Part shown: one piece after another, positions 1 to 5,325 of the stretch | Position numbering within the stretch: position 1 is the stretch's first letter | How the letters are laid out: every line of letters starts with the position of its first letter | NCBI GenBank assembly: GCA_964494985.1 | Contig: CAZBUB010000081.1 | Location: forward strand, 1-8,034 | Direction of reading: 5' to 3' | Length of the DNA: 8,034 bases | Source: CAZBUB01 sp964494985 | Lineage (GTDB): Bacteria > Desulfobacterota > Desulfovibrionia > Desulfovibrionales > Desulfothermaceae | Translations under genes and position numbers: made by a program | The notes under the pieces: model-generated | Seen by the model: the letters and a program-made list of their open reading frames with translations, nothing else | What the model was told of the DNA's origin: nothing | Database searches by the model: none

Positions 1-261
1 GTATTTCCCCATTTTGATTGCAAAAAGACAGCCCTGGCAAAAATGTCCAGGAGTCTGAAGCCCCAAGCATGGTTCGTGATTTTGCATTTGATGGGCATAG
101 AGCAGATTAATGACTTGCACAGGAAGGCAGGCACTGCTGTAGCTAAAGATATGATGCCATCGCAGGAAGAGATGCGGCAATTACTTCGCGCCTCTGGGCT
201 CAAGCTTTATACATTGCAGGACCAGACGGATTATTATTTGCTTTTGGCTCAAAAGCCATAG
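1..261 (+). CDS. SAM-dependent methyltransferase, C-terminal part (5' end outside window)
   Basis: The reading frame is open from base 1 to a TAG at 259-261, giving 86 residues with no start inside the window; the ATG at 43 is internal. The piece reads like the last third of a class I (Rossmann-fold, methyltransf_11-like) SAM methyltransferase. It begins with VFPHFDCKKTAL, as in the post-motif helix, then SRSLKPQAWFVILHLMG, the strand and turn where many members have LKPGG followed by a hydrophobic strand. It ends with a PSQEEMRQLLRASGLK helix and the closing strand YYLLLAQKP. The SAM-binding motif I lies upstream of the window, so the substrate cannot be told. It is co-directional with the riboswitch and GSMT gene, but a 270-nt gap and a new promoter separate them. 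The family call is fairly sure from the terminal pattern; the substrate is unknown. Confidence 0.75.
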   Translation, partial: VFPHFDCKKTALAKMSRSLKPQAWFVILHLMGIEQINDLHRKAGTAVAKDMMPSQEEMRQLLRASGLKLYTLQDQTDYYLLLAQKP

Positions 262-532
262 CTAAGAAAGTTTCCTGCACTTATGGTTGCTGGGCAGGGA
301 AAACATGCTGCTCTTAGCCTGGACTTCGGAGTGTTCTTTCGAAAACTCATTTTCTTGGAGGCAAACTCCAAGTCATAGAACATGGGGCTGATGTGCAGTT
401 CATCGCAAAGTTTGCTAGAGCGGATCCTGACTGCTTATTCACTTTGGCAGCGGCATGCTGGTTGTAAGCAGTTTGTTTTAGGCAGATATTGAAACGGGAC
501 AGGCGAACAACCTCCTTTGGCCGAACTTTCCC
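262..532. other. Intergenic segment with inverted repeats
   Basis: No convincing gene lies between the methyltransferase stop and the riboswitch promoter. Two structures are visible. GCTAAGA at 261-267, overlapping the stop codon, pairs with TCTTAGC at 312-318, and an inner TTTCCTGC/GCAGGGAAA pairing has one bulge. A perfect 7-bp stem CTTGGAG/CTCCAAG lies at 354-360/366-372 with a 5-nt loop. Neither is followed by a T-run on either strand, so I do not call them intrinsic terminators. They may be RNA processing or stabilising hairpins for the upstream mRNA. Confidence 0.4.
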
Positions 533-561
533 TTGACAGTCTGCCGTGCAGCAAATATAAA
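533..561 (+). promoter_or_regulatory. Sigma70-type promoter for the cobalamin riboswitch
   Basis: A perfect -35 TTGACA (533-538), a 17-nt spacer and the -10 TATAAA (556-561) form a near-consensus promoter. Transcription would start around 567-569, which is exactly where the 5' strand of riboswitch stem P1 begins. That fit makes the call strong. Confidence 0.85.
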
Positions 562-568
562 TAATAGC

Positions 569-746
569 GTTAGGGTGTAGTTTGCTTAATAGGGAATCCC
601 GTGAAAGCCGGGAGCGGTCCCGCCGCTGTAACCCCGATCCGTCTCATGATAACGGAGACCTTTTCAGCCATTGTGCGCCACTGTAGGGTTCAAGCCCCAT
701 GGGAAGGCCGCTGAAAAGGCGGGGGAGCCAGAAGACCTGCCTTAAC
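569..746 (+). promoter_or_regulatory. Cobalamin (class-I, AdoCbl-type) riboswitch aptamer
   Basis: The aptamer binds a cobalamin, usually adenosylcobalamin, in nascent mRNA and turns off downstream expression. Signature blocks are in the right order: GGGAATCCCGTGAAAGCCGG near 593-612, the P5 hairpin AGCGG/CCGCT (613-617/623-627) followed by TGTAACCCC, a long peripheral stem CCTTTTCAGC (659-668) pairing with GCTGAAAAGG (710-719), GCCACTG near 680, GGGAAGGC near 700, and the B12-box GCCAGAAGACCTGCC (727-741). P1 closes as GTTAGGG (569-575) with CCTTAAC (740-746), with one G-U pair. Expected natural targets are B12 uptake or synthesis genes or B12-independent isoenzymes, but the next gene here is a glycine/sarcosine methyltransferase, which is unusual. 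The exact ends are within a few bases. Confidence 0.95.
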
Positions 747-853
747 CCATACTTCGGCATTTCTGCGGAGTTACAGATGCCGAGCCTGATGGACAGCTCC
801 GAATGGATAAATTCATCCATTCGAAATGTTGGAGGGCCAAGAAAACTGGGTGC
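747..853 (+). promoter_or_regulatory. Riboswitch expression platform: P13-like hairpin, second hairpin and putative antiterminator arm
   Basis: The segment links aptamer and terminator. A hairpin at 752-784 (CGGCAT/ATGCCG plus CTG/CAG with a 2-nt bulge) exposes a loop containing GCGG. That could form the L5-L13 kissing contact with CCGC in aptamer loop L5 (620-623), though only about four pairs are possible. A second, perfect 9-bp stem CGAATGGAT/ATCCATTCG lies at 800-808/815-823. GGAGGGC at 831-837 is fully complementary to GCCCTCC at 855-861, the 5' arm of the terminator, so the two structures exclude each other. This is what a transcriptional OFF-switch needs. Pairings are read from the sequence; the switching mechanism is inferred. 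Confidence 0.6.
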
Positions 854-899
854 AGCCCTCCGGACGCTATAATTTGTGTCCGGAGGGCTTTTTTTATTT
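854..899 (+). terminator. Intrinsic terminator of the riboswitch
   Basis: A perfect 11-bp GC-rich stem, GCCCTCCGGAC (855-865) with GTCCGGAGGGC (878-888) and one more A-T pair outside, has a 12-nt loop and is followed directly by seven Ts (889-895), an A and three more Ts. This is a textbook Rho-independent terminator. It lies about 108 nt after the aptamer and 185 nt before the GSMT start, so it would decide whether riboswitch-initiated transcripts reach that gene. Confidence 0.93.
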
Positions 900-938
900 G
901 GCAACCCGGTTAAAACAAAGAGCCCGGATTGTTTTCGG

Positions 939-994
939 ATCTGTATTTGAGAAATTTCGAATAATACAGAGCCATTATCTGTACGTGAAATTTT
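939..994 (+). repeat. Imperfect direct repeat with interleaved inverted half-sites upstream of GSMT
   Basis: ATCTGTATTTGAGAAATTT (939-957) recurs as ATCTGTACGTGAAATTTT (977-994), starting 38 bp later with a 2-nt deletion. Between them AATACAG (963-969) is the inverse complement of CTGTATT in the first copy (941-947), and TACAGA (965-970) is the inverse complement of TCTGTA in the second (978-983). The middle half-site can therefore pair with either neighbour. The position, 90-145 bp before the GSMT start, suits an operator or UP-type region for a second GSMT promoter. No strong -35/-10 pair stands out, so function is speculative. Confidence 0.4.
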
Positions 995-1084
995 AAAAAA
1001 ATTGCGCGTAACGCAGACATTGCACTTTTACGGCACCATCAGAATTGTTTTTTCAAAGAACTTTGTTAAAAAAGGAGGCGTCTT

Positions 1085-1870
1085 ATGGCAATGGACAAAA
1101 ACAACAATGAAGGCATAGAAAAAATCAAGGATACCGATCATTACAAAGCCCAATATCAGGAAGATTTTGTGGACAAGTGGGATGAACTGATTGACTGGGA
1201 CGGTCGGGCTGAAGGTGAAGGCGCTTTTTTTATCAACCTCCTGAAAAACAAGGGAAAGAAAAAAATCCTCGACCTGGCCACAGGAACGGGCTACCACTCG
1301 GTCACATTGATGAGCGCCGGTTTTGATGTTCACAGCGCGGACGGAAGTACGGAAATGCTCCACAAGGCCTGGGAAAACGGGAGGAAAAAGAACCTGGTGC
1401 TCCGCACTATCCAGGCGGACTGGCGCTGGCTGACCCGTGATATCAAAGAACGATACGACGCAGCGATATGTCTGGGCAATTCTTTTACTCACCTTTTTGC
1501 CGAACCGGATCGCAGAAAAGCCCTTGCCGAGTTTTACGCTGTATTGAAATCTGACGGAATTCTGATCATTGATCAGCGCAATTACGACAATATGCTGGAA
1601 ACCGGTTACACTTCCAAGCACAAATATTATTATGCAGGCGACCGGGTAAAAGCCGAACCGGTCCATATCAGCGATGATCTGGTCATTTTTGAATATCGCT
1701 TTCCAGACCAGTCCAGCTACAACCTGAATATGTATCCCCTTCGCAAAGACTATTGCTGCGGCCTGATCCGCGGTGCGGGTTTTCAGAAAATCACAACATA
1801 CGGGGATTTTCAAAAGAATTACGATATCAAACAGACAGACTTTTTCATTCACGTGGCTGAAAAGCAATAG
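1085..1870 (+). CDS. Glycine/sarcosine N-methyltransferase (GSMT)
   Basis: A cytoplasmic SAM-dependent enzyme that methylates glycine to sarcosine and sarcosine to N,N-dimethylglycine, the first two steps of de novo glycine betaine synthesis for osmoprotection. The 261 residues are close to the roughly 270 of the Halorhodospira/Ectothiorhodospira enzyme, and its diagnostic blocks are all recognisable: DTDHY (16-20), FVDKWDELIDWD (28-39), SAM motif I ILDLATGTGYHS (61-72), SADGSTEML (84-92), DWRWL (112-116), ICLGNSFTHLF (128-138), DQRNYD (163-168), NMYPLRKDY (215-223) and the end TDFFIHVA (251-258). AAAGGAGG at 1071-1078 sits 6 nt before the ATG, which favours this start over the second ATG at 1091. 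A short hairpin CAAAG/CTTTG lies just upstream of the ribosome binding site. The gene follows a cobalamin riboswitch and terminator. The partner sarcosine/dimethylglycine methyltransferase is not next to it, so betaine formation must be completed by a gene elsewhere. The family call is very secure; exact product specificity is inferred. Confidence 0.93.
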   Translation: MAMDKNNNEGIEKIKDTDHYKAQYQEDFVDKWDELIDWDGRAEGEGAFFINLLKNKGKKKILDLATGTGYHSVTLMSAGFDVHSADGSTEMLHKAWENGRKKNLVLRTIQADWRWLTRDIKERYDAAICLGNSFTHLFAEPDRRKALAEFYAVLKSDGILIIDQRNYDNMLETGYTSKHKYYYAGDRVKAEPVHISDDLVIFEYRFPDQSSYNLNMYPLRKDYCCGLIRGAGFQKITTYGDFQKNYDIKQTDFFIHVAEKQ

Positions 1871-1935
1871 CTTTCCCCCCCGCTGTATTACTCAAAAAAA
1901 CTGCCGTTGCCAGACAGCGGCAGCAAGAGATTGGT

Positions 1936-2214
1936 ATGCATGATGATGACCCAGGCCCTGCGGCCATGCGAAAGGCCAAAATTATAGATTTAAACAGCAA
2001 AGACGGAAAGCCGGTTTCCAATCCAGATTTGAACGGCACTGAAGCCTTTCTGGTGAGAACGGAAAAAATCTTATATCTGGCTTCCCTCTACCTTGATGCC
2101 AAGCAATGCTATCAGGGGTCCGGCTATACGATTTTTGAGGGCGGAGGAACCTGGCATTTTTCCATGGACGGCGTCAAAAATCCGGACGTCAGGCAAAAAT
2201 GTCGAAACGTGTGA
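1936..2214 (+). CDS. Hypothetical protein, 92 residues, unrecognised and possibly a fragment
   Basis: I do not recognise this ORF. It follows GSMT by 65 nt in the same direction, and its frame is already open from 1870, directly at the GSMT stop. No good ribosome binding site precedes the ATG (only AAGAGATTGGT). The stretch from about residue 12 (RKAKIIDLNSKDGKPVSN) to 77 (YTIFEGGGTWHFSMDG) has a protein-like composition with alternating strands. The end, NPDVRQKCRNV, looks like out-of-frame sequence. A second frame (2093-2290) continues plausibly as KNVETCENAVPASITESLKR to a TAA at 2288-2290, which suggests one frameshift near 2170-2190 in a longer ancestral gene. It could be an intact small gene, a frameshifted pseudogene or chance. 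Confidence 0.3.
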   Translation: MHDDDPGPAAMRKAKIIDLNSKDGKPVSNPDLNGTEAFLVRTEKILYLASLYLDAKQCYQGSGYTIFEGGGTWHFSMDGVKNPDVRQKCRNV

Positions 2215-2288
2215 AAACGCAGTGCCCGCGTCTATAACGGAGAGCCTGAAAAGGGCCGCATTGACGGTTACGGACACTGTCCCTGCAT

Positions 2289-2553
2289 AAGGAGGTCTGC
2301 CTTTATGAGGGCCGGATTCAGCTCATGGATAAGGTGGACCAGCACTTTTCTTTGCTTATTGACTTCTTTTGGGCGGAGAGGTGCTGTATGCTATGGGTCA
2401 CTGGCACCCCCCTGTTGACTATAATCCCAGAGAGATAGGCCAGAAGGGCATATTTGCTATGACGTTATCCTTATGAGCTTCGTATTTTTTTATCCAGCCG
2501 GAGCGGATTCAGTGAAGGAGTGTCTGACAAGGGAGCAGCCGGGGCTTGTCTGA
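2289..2553 (+). pseudogene. Possible decayed coding region with several frameshifts
   Basis: A strong ribosome binding site, AAGGAGG (2289-2295), lies 9 nt before an ATG at 2305 and overlaps the TAA ending the preceding frame. However, that ATG opens only 37 codons (to TGA 2416-2418). A second frame from ATG 2325 (MDKVDQHFSLLIDFFWAE, stop TAG 2436-2438) and then a third from 2381 (VLYAMGHWHPPVDYNPREIG, stop TGA 2474-2476) look more protein-like. The third ends in an ATGA overlap with a frame at 2473-2553 (MSFVFFYPAGADSVKECL). Joined by small indels these would give a roughly 80-residue, partly hydrophobic product of no family I recognise. This is pattern reading only; chance is a real alternative. 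Confidence 0.25.
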
Positions 2554-2789
2554 TTGGCAAAAGAAACGCCTGGGGCAGGAAGTGTTTGTGCTCCAATAAC
2601 TTCTGGTACAATATTGTTCCTTGTCCCTTGATTCCAGGGTCGATTTTTTGCCTTTTCCAACAGAGTATCTGATGGGGTATCTGCAGACTCGCAGGCCTAG
2701 AATTTGGGGTTACAAAATTGTTACGATAGGGTCGGGGGTGAACATCAAGTGCGTCCTGGGGTGGATTTAGGTGCCTGTGTGAAATGTGG
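2554..2789. other. Non-coding gap between convergent genes
   Basis: No ORF of note, no RNA gene and no clear bidirectional terminator is visible here. The plus-strand group and the minus-strand cyclotransferase gene converge on this segment. The closest structure is just outside it: an inverted repeat GACAAG/CTTGTC at 2526-2531/2545-2550 without a T-run. Confidence 0.4.
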
Positions 2790-3170
2790 CTATATCCTCC
2801 ATAGATAGTCCCCGCATGGTATCAATTGTCCCCTGGCTTCAGGAAAGAAATACATCCAGGCCAGGACAGTGTCTCCTGAATCAAGCAGGATCTCTTGTCT
2901 CTCCCGGCAGTACCAGCTGGGGTGGCCCTCTAGGATGTCTATCTCATGCCAGGTCTGCTGGTCCACTTCGTAGACCTCCCCCTTGATGCTGCTGGTCTCG
3001 CCTGTTTTAAGCACGTAAGGATAGTCGTCCACATACAGGCTAAATCTGCGCCTGCTTTGGCCTTTTCCTATATACCGGGCATTTTGCAGGAGCTTATGGT
3101 TGCTGCATCCCTGACGCAGGGTGCCGTAAACAAAGAGTAGGTTCCTGTGGCTTGAGAGCTGTTCAGGCAT
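2790..3170 (-). CDS. Gamma-glutamylcyclotransferase-like protein (GGCT/AIG2 family)
   Basis: The 126-residue length is usual for the bacterial single-domain family, a small six-stranded beta-barrel fold. The signature YGTLRQG (15-21) forms the substrate-binding loop, followed by NHKLLQNARYIGKG. The segment EIDILEGHPSWYCRE (76-90) contains the catalytic acid, Glu81, in the conserved LEG.P..Y.R setting, and the strand VLAWMYFF (102-109) completes the barrel. Family members cyclise gamma-glutamyl amino acids or gamma-glutamylamines to 5-oxoproline and release the amino acid or amine; the substrate here cannot be assigned. The ATG at 3168-3170 is preceded on the minus strand by AAGGGAACAAAT, an acceptable ribosome binding site. 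It is co-directional with the toxin-antitoxin remnant upstream but 300 nt away, so it is probably transcribed separately. Fold and family are secure, substrate is not. Confidence 0.88.
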   Translation of the reverse strand: MPEQLSSHRNLLFVYGTLRQGCSNHKLLQNARYIGKGQSRRRFSLYVDDYPYVLKTGETSSIKGEVYEVDQQTWHEIDILEGHPSWYCRERQEILLDSGDTVLAWMYFFPEARGQLIPCGDYLWRI

Positions 3171-3473
3171 ATTTGTTCCCTTGTTAATCGCTGGTTAGCA
3201 GCACGTTTCAGGTTAGTCTCTAGAAATTCGCAAGATTTATGCCAGTACAAAGCTAGTGCAGAGGATATGTGAGGTCTAAGTGGTTTGAGCTGGGTCAGGA
3301 CAAGGCTTGGGGTCTTATAAGGTTTAGGCTGGTTCTTGGCTTTGTATTTTGCAGGGAGAAAACGATTTTGTGTCAGGTAGTTAGGCAGTTCCAAATGTCC
3401 TCGCTCAGACAGATCCTGCTGCCCCTGCCTATCACTCCCAGGTACAACATTCCATCTGAAGAGGAGAGCCTGG
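3171..3473. other. Gap between cyclotransferase gene and truncated toxin; no gene supported
   Basis: Several ORFs cross this stretch on both strands, but none has recognisable family features or a ribosome binding site, and they run across the well-supported neighbours. On the minus strand this is where the rest of a PIN toxin (about 100 further codons) would be expected. All three minus frames were read: none gave the usual internal acidic motifs, so the original toxin sequence has been replaced or eroded beyond recognition. Confidence 0.45.
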
Positions 3474-3551
3474 CTATTGGCCAGACAGAGGCTGGGCTGC
3501 GCAAGATGGAAGAAATTCAACAAGAAAAGTGGTATCAAGATTGATTTTCAT
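3474..3551 (-). pseudogene. PIN-domain toxin, truncated after 25 codons
   Basis: An ATG at 3549-3551 on the minus strand lies inside the last codons of the antitoxin gene (17-nt overlap, the usual antitoxin-toxin arrangement). It opens MKINLDTTFLVEF, a typical PIN ribonuclease N-terminus: a short strand, the first catalytic Asp (residue 6) in LDTT, then FLVE. After 25 codons the frame hits TAG at 3474-3476, whereas intact PIN toxins have about 120-140 residues. No continuation was found in another frame. The toxin is therefore almost surely non-functional, unless the assembly is wrong at this spot. The PIN assignment rests on a short stretch plus gene context, so it is probable rather than certain. 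Confidence 0.6.
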
Positions 3552-3774
3552 TAAGCATTTCTTCAGACAAGTAGTCCTCAGTCAAGGGGCGTAGCACCTT
3601 TCCTGTGGAGATTGGTTGCAAATCCCGCAGGCTGATGTTTGGCTGAAGGTGATATTTTCGGTATTCCTCCATAGTTTGACAGATAAGTCCAGATGCGGTC
3701 CGATCATGGGCCTTGGCATATGCTTGGAAGTCTCGATAGATTGGCTCGGATACATTTATGGTAATGGTTTTCAT
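3535..3774 (-). CDS. Ribbon-helix-helix antitoxin
   Basis: The 79 residues, starting MKTITINVSEPIYRDF, have the layout of a type II antitoxin. The N-terminal RHH DNA-binding unit has a strand at residues 3-8 and helices at about 11-20 and 24-38 (HDRTASGLICQTMEEYR). The C-terminal tail, SLRDLQPISTGKVLRPL to YLSEEMLNE, is the extended segment that wraps and inhibits PIN toxins in related systems. I chose the ATG at 3772-3774 because AAAGAG lies 6 nt before it and the RHH strand starts there; an upstream in-frame ATG at 3805-3807 would add 11 unlikely residues and has no ribosome binding site. In the cell it would form a dimer, bind its own promoter and neutralise the toxin. With the toxin broken, it is now an orphan that may retain regulatory activity or protect against a related toxin. 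Confidence 0.82.
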   Translation of the reverse strand: MKTITINVSEPIYRDFQAYAKAHDRTASGLICQTMEEYRKYHLQPNISLRDLQPISTGKVLRPLTEDYLSEEMLNENQS

Positions 3775-3809
3775 ACATGTCTCTTTATGGTTTTTGTAGT
3801 TACGCATTC

Positions 3810-3956
3810 TTAGGAGCGAGTTTTTTGAGTCCTGTGGACTGAACCCCCGGACCTGGTGAATCCTTCATTAAGATTTTTTTCACCCCCAGGGATGAAAATT
3901 GCGAATACCGGACCAAATCCGGCAACAGGCATAGCACGGCCTGCGAAGCCCAACAT
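3810..3956 (-). CDS. Small ORF of 48 codons, uncertain
   Basis: Between the DUF362 gene and the antitoxin gene, an ATG at 3954-3956 (minus strand) opens 48 codons to TAA (3810-3812). The N-terminal part, MLGFAGRAMPVAGFGPVFAI, is glycine- and alanine-rich and hydrophobic; the C-terminal part is basic and polar. No ribosome binding site is obvious and I know no matching family. It may be a chance ORF over a regulatory or repeat-like intergenic sequence; it is listed because it fills most of the gap. Confidence 0.15.
   Translation of the reverse strand: MLGFAGRAMPVAGFGPVFAIFIPGGEKNLNEGFTRSGGSVHRTQKTRS
3828..3840. repeat. Short palindrome upstream of the antitoxin gene
   Basis: AGTCC-TGT-GGACT is a perfect 5-bp inverted repeat with a 3-bp centre, 54 bp upstream of the chosen antitoxin start. 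RHH antitoxins commonly autoregulate by binding such palindromes in their promoter, so this is a candidate operator. A larger imperfect inverted repeat follows: CCTGGTGAA (3852-3860) against TTCACCCCCAGG (3879-3890) with a 3-nt bulge. Binding is inference only. Confidence 0.3.
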
Positions 3957-3970
3957 TTTCACGGCAATAG

Positions 3971-5299
3971 TTACCCTTGGACTTGGAAAAATGTTTCCTG
4001 GAATTCAGGCCTGTTCTGATAGCGGGACATAAAGAAGCCAGGCAGGAGCTCAATGTTTTGAAACAGGTTGGGATCGGCTTGGATTCCTGCCTCGTGTAAG
4101 GCCTGGAGGATATCCTGGGGATCTGGAGGGCAACCTTTGACTGGGATCATTCTGGTGAGATTCGGATGCTCTTTATTTTTCTTGTACATGCATTGGCCTA
4201 AAAGGATGCTGGCCTGCATGCCTGGACTGGGTTCCATAGCCTTGCCGGTCAAGATTTCTATGTTGTTCCAGGGCTGACCTTGCCAGGCAAAGCGGATAGC
4301 TGTAAGCACCAGGCCGTTTAAGGCCGAGCAATAGGTGCACATGGTGCTGTCGAACTTACGATAGAAGATGCCCTTCAGGCCCTGCTTGGCTAAAGGCTTG
4401 GGTAACTCCCTTGTTTCATCTTGGAAGTACTCAAAATCAAATTCATGATAGCTAGCCAAGGATTCCAAAGGCTCCCCTAGCAGCTTGATATCAGACAGGT
4501 CCACGGGTCGGGCACGGTGCTGGGCGGCATGCATCAGATGGGGGACTTGTTTGGGCTCGTGTCCCAGGAGCTTGGTCCCTACCATGTCTGCGGACAATAT
4601 GTCAGGCGAGGCCACTAGTATGTTGCTGCGGTGCATCTTGCCATCAAAGGCCGGGCCCCTTTCCAAGGTATATATGCCGTCTATAAGAGTCAGCATGGGC
4701 GGCATAGAGTCAGCCAGTCTGGAAATATGCAGATGCAGGTCCATTTCCGCATCAGGGCTGTGACATTTCTTGCGGGAGGTTATATCCAGGCAGCCTTTAA
4801 GGTTTTTCAGCCCCAGGCTGACTACGCTTTGGTTGTGAGTCTTCAGTACAGGCAAGTTCACTACAAAATCGCTTTGCAGGATCTGTTCATTGAATTTTAG
4901 CTGGTGATCCAACCCTACGTCCACCTTGGCAAAGGGTTCTTCCAGGATGTTGACATATCGGATTCCATATTGCTGCCGTAGGGTTTCATAGCCCAGGGTT
5001 TTAAAGGCATGGGCCGGGGTTTCTTTATCATCTGGATCAGAGACTATCCCCTCACCAATAGTAATGTCCTCTACACCATGTTCCTTCAGGAGCTTGACCA
5101 CAGCCTCCACAACTCTGGAGGTAGTGATAACCCCCCATTTGGGAAAATCGCAGGCCTTGGACCAAAACACGATGTTGGGCTTGATAAATACCTTGGGCCG
5201 GGCCGGCAAGTTCTGCAACCCGGAGCACATATTTATGACTTCCTGAACAGAATTTTGATTATCCTTATACCTGGTAACTGCCACAGGGAACTGGTGCAT
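3971..5299 (-). CDS. DUF362 domain-containing protein with C-terminal cysteine set
   Basis: The 442-residue protein has the DUF362 hallmarks: KVFIKPNIV (36-44), VVEAVVKLL (63-71) followed by ITIGEG (79-84), then VVNLPVLKTHNQSVVSLGLKNLKG (146-169), the family's most conserved block, and LIDGIYTLERGPA (205-217). The biochemical role of DUF362 is not established; several members carry ferredoxin-like or other Fe-S modules. Here the C-terminal third has Cys321 and Cys324 in CTYC, Cys370 in LGQCM and Cys390 in KGCPPDP, a plausible four-ligand iron-sulfur site. No signal peptide or membrane helix is seen, so it is probably cytoplasmic. GGGAGGTAA lies just upstream of the ATG at 5297-5299, only 26 nt after the ppsA stop, so the two genes form one operon. 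That suggests a shared metabolic setting, but I assign no reaction. Confidence 0.88.
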   Translation of the reverse strand: MHQFPVAVTRYKDNQNSVQEVINMCSGLQNLPARPKVFIKPNIVFWSKACDFPKWGVITTSRVVEAVVKLLKEHGVEDITIGEGIVSDPDDKETPAHAFKTLGYETLRQQYGIRYVNILEEPFAKVDVGLDHQLKFNEQILQSDFVVNLPVLKTHNQSVVSLGLKNLKGCLDITSRKKCHSPDAEMDLHLHISRLADSMPPMLTLIDGIYTLERGPAFDGKMHRSNILVASPDILSADMVGTKLLGHEPKQVPHLMHAAQHRARPVDLSDIKLLGEPLESLASYHEFDFEYFQDETRELPKPLAKQGLKGIFYRKFDSTMCTYCSALNGLVLTAIRFAWQGQPWNNIEILTGKAMEPSPGMQASILLGQCMYKKNKEHPNLTRMIPVKGCPPDPQDILQALHEAGIQADPNLFQNIELLPGFFMSRYQNRPEFQETFFQVQG

Positions 5300-5304
5300 C
5301 TGTC

Positions 5305-5322
5305 TTACCTCCCAAACTTGGG
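5305..5322 (-). promoter_or_regulatory. Ribosome binding site of the DUF362 gene overlapped by a small hairpin
   Basis: On the minus strand the strong ribosome binding site GGGAGGTAA occupies 5305-5313. Its GGG is also the 3' arm of a stem, CCCAA-GT-TTGGG (5311-5315/5318-5322). The stem sits 4 nt after the ppsA stop codon (5326-5328), so a ribosome finishing ppsA would cover and open it. This arrangement would suit translational coupling of the two genes. The stem is only 5 bp, so the effect may be small. Confidence 0.4.
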
Positions 5323-5325
5323 GAC

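Noticed and set aside
261..372. Hairpins after the first methyltransferase as an intrinsic terminator
   Set aside because: The stems are real, but none is followed by a T-run on either strand.
789..872. Possible 27-codon leader peptide after the riboswitch
   Set aside because: There is no ribosome binding site, and it ends inside the terminator loop. The segment is better explained by the hairpins of the expression platform.
644..904. Minus-strand ORF across the riboswitch
   Set aside because: It is antisense to a structured RNA with strong conserved elements and has no protein family features.
1028..1867. Long minus-strand ORF of 279 codons
   Set aside because: It is antisense to the well-supported GSMT gene over nearly its whole length, has no recognisable motifs, and its codon pattern is the mirror of GSMT.
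2526..2550. Inverted repeat GACAAG/CTTGTC as a terminator between convergent genes
   Set aside because: The stem is only 6 bp with a 13-nt loop and no T-run follows.
3068..3538. Minus-strand ORF of 156 codons spanning the gap and the cyclotransferase start
   Set aside because: It overlaps the cyclotransferase gene in another frame and the toxin start, uses a weak TTG start, and shows no family features. Its first part is simply another frame of the toxin remnant.
3269..3544. Plus-strand ORF of 91 codons
   Set aside because: It runs antisense through the truncated toxin and the antitoxin end, with no clear ribosome binding site or known motif.
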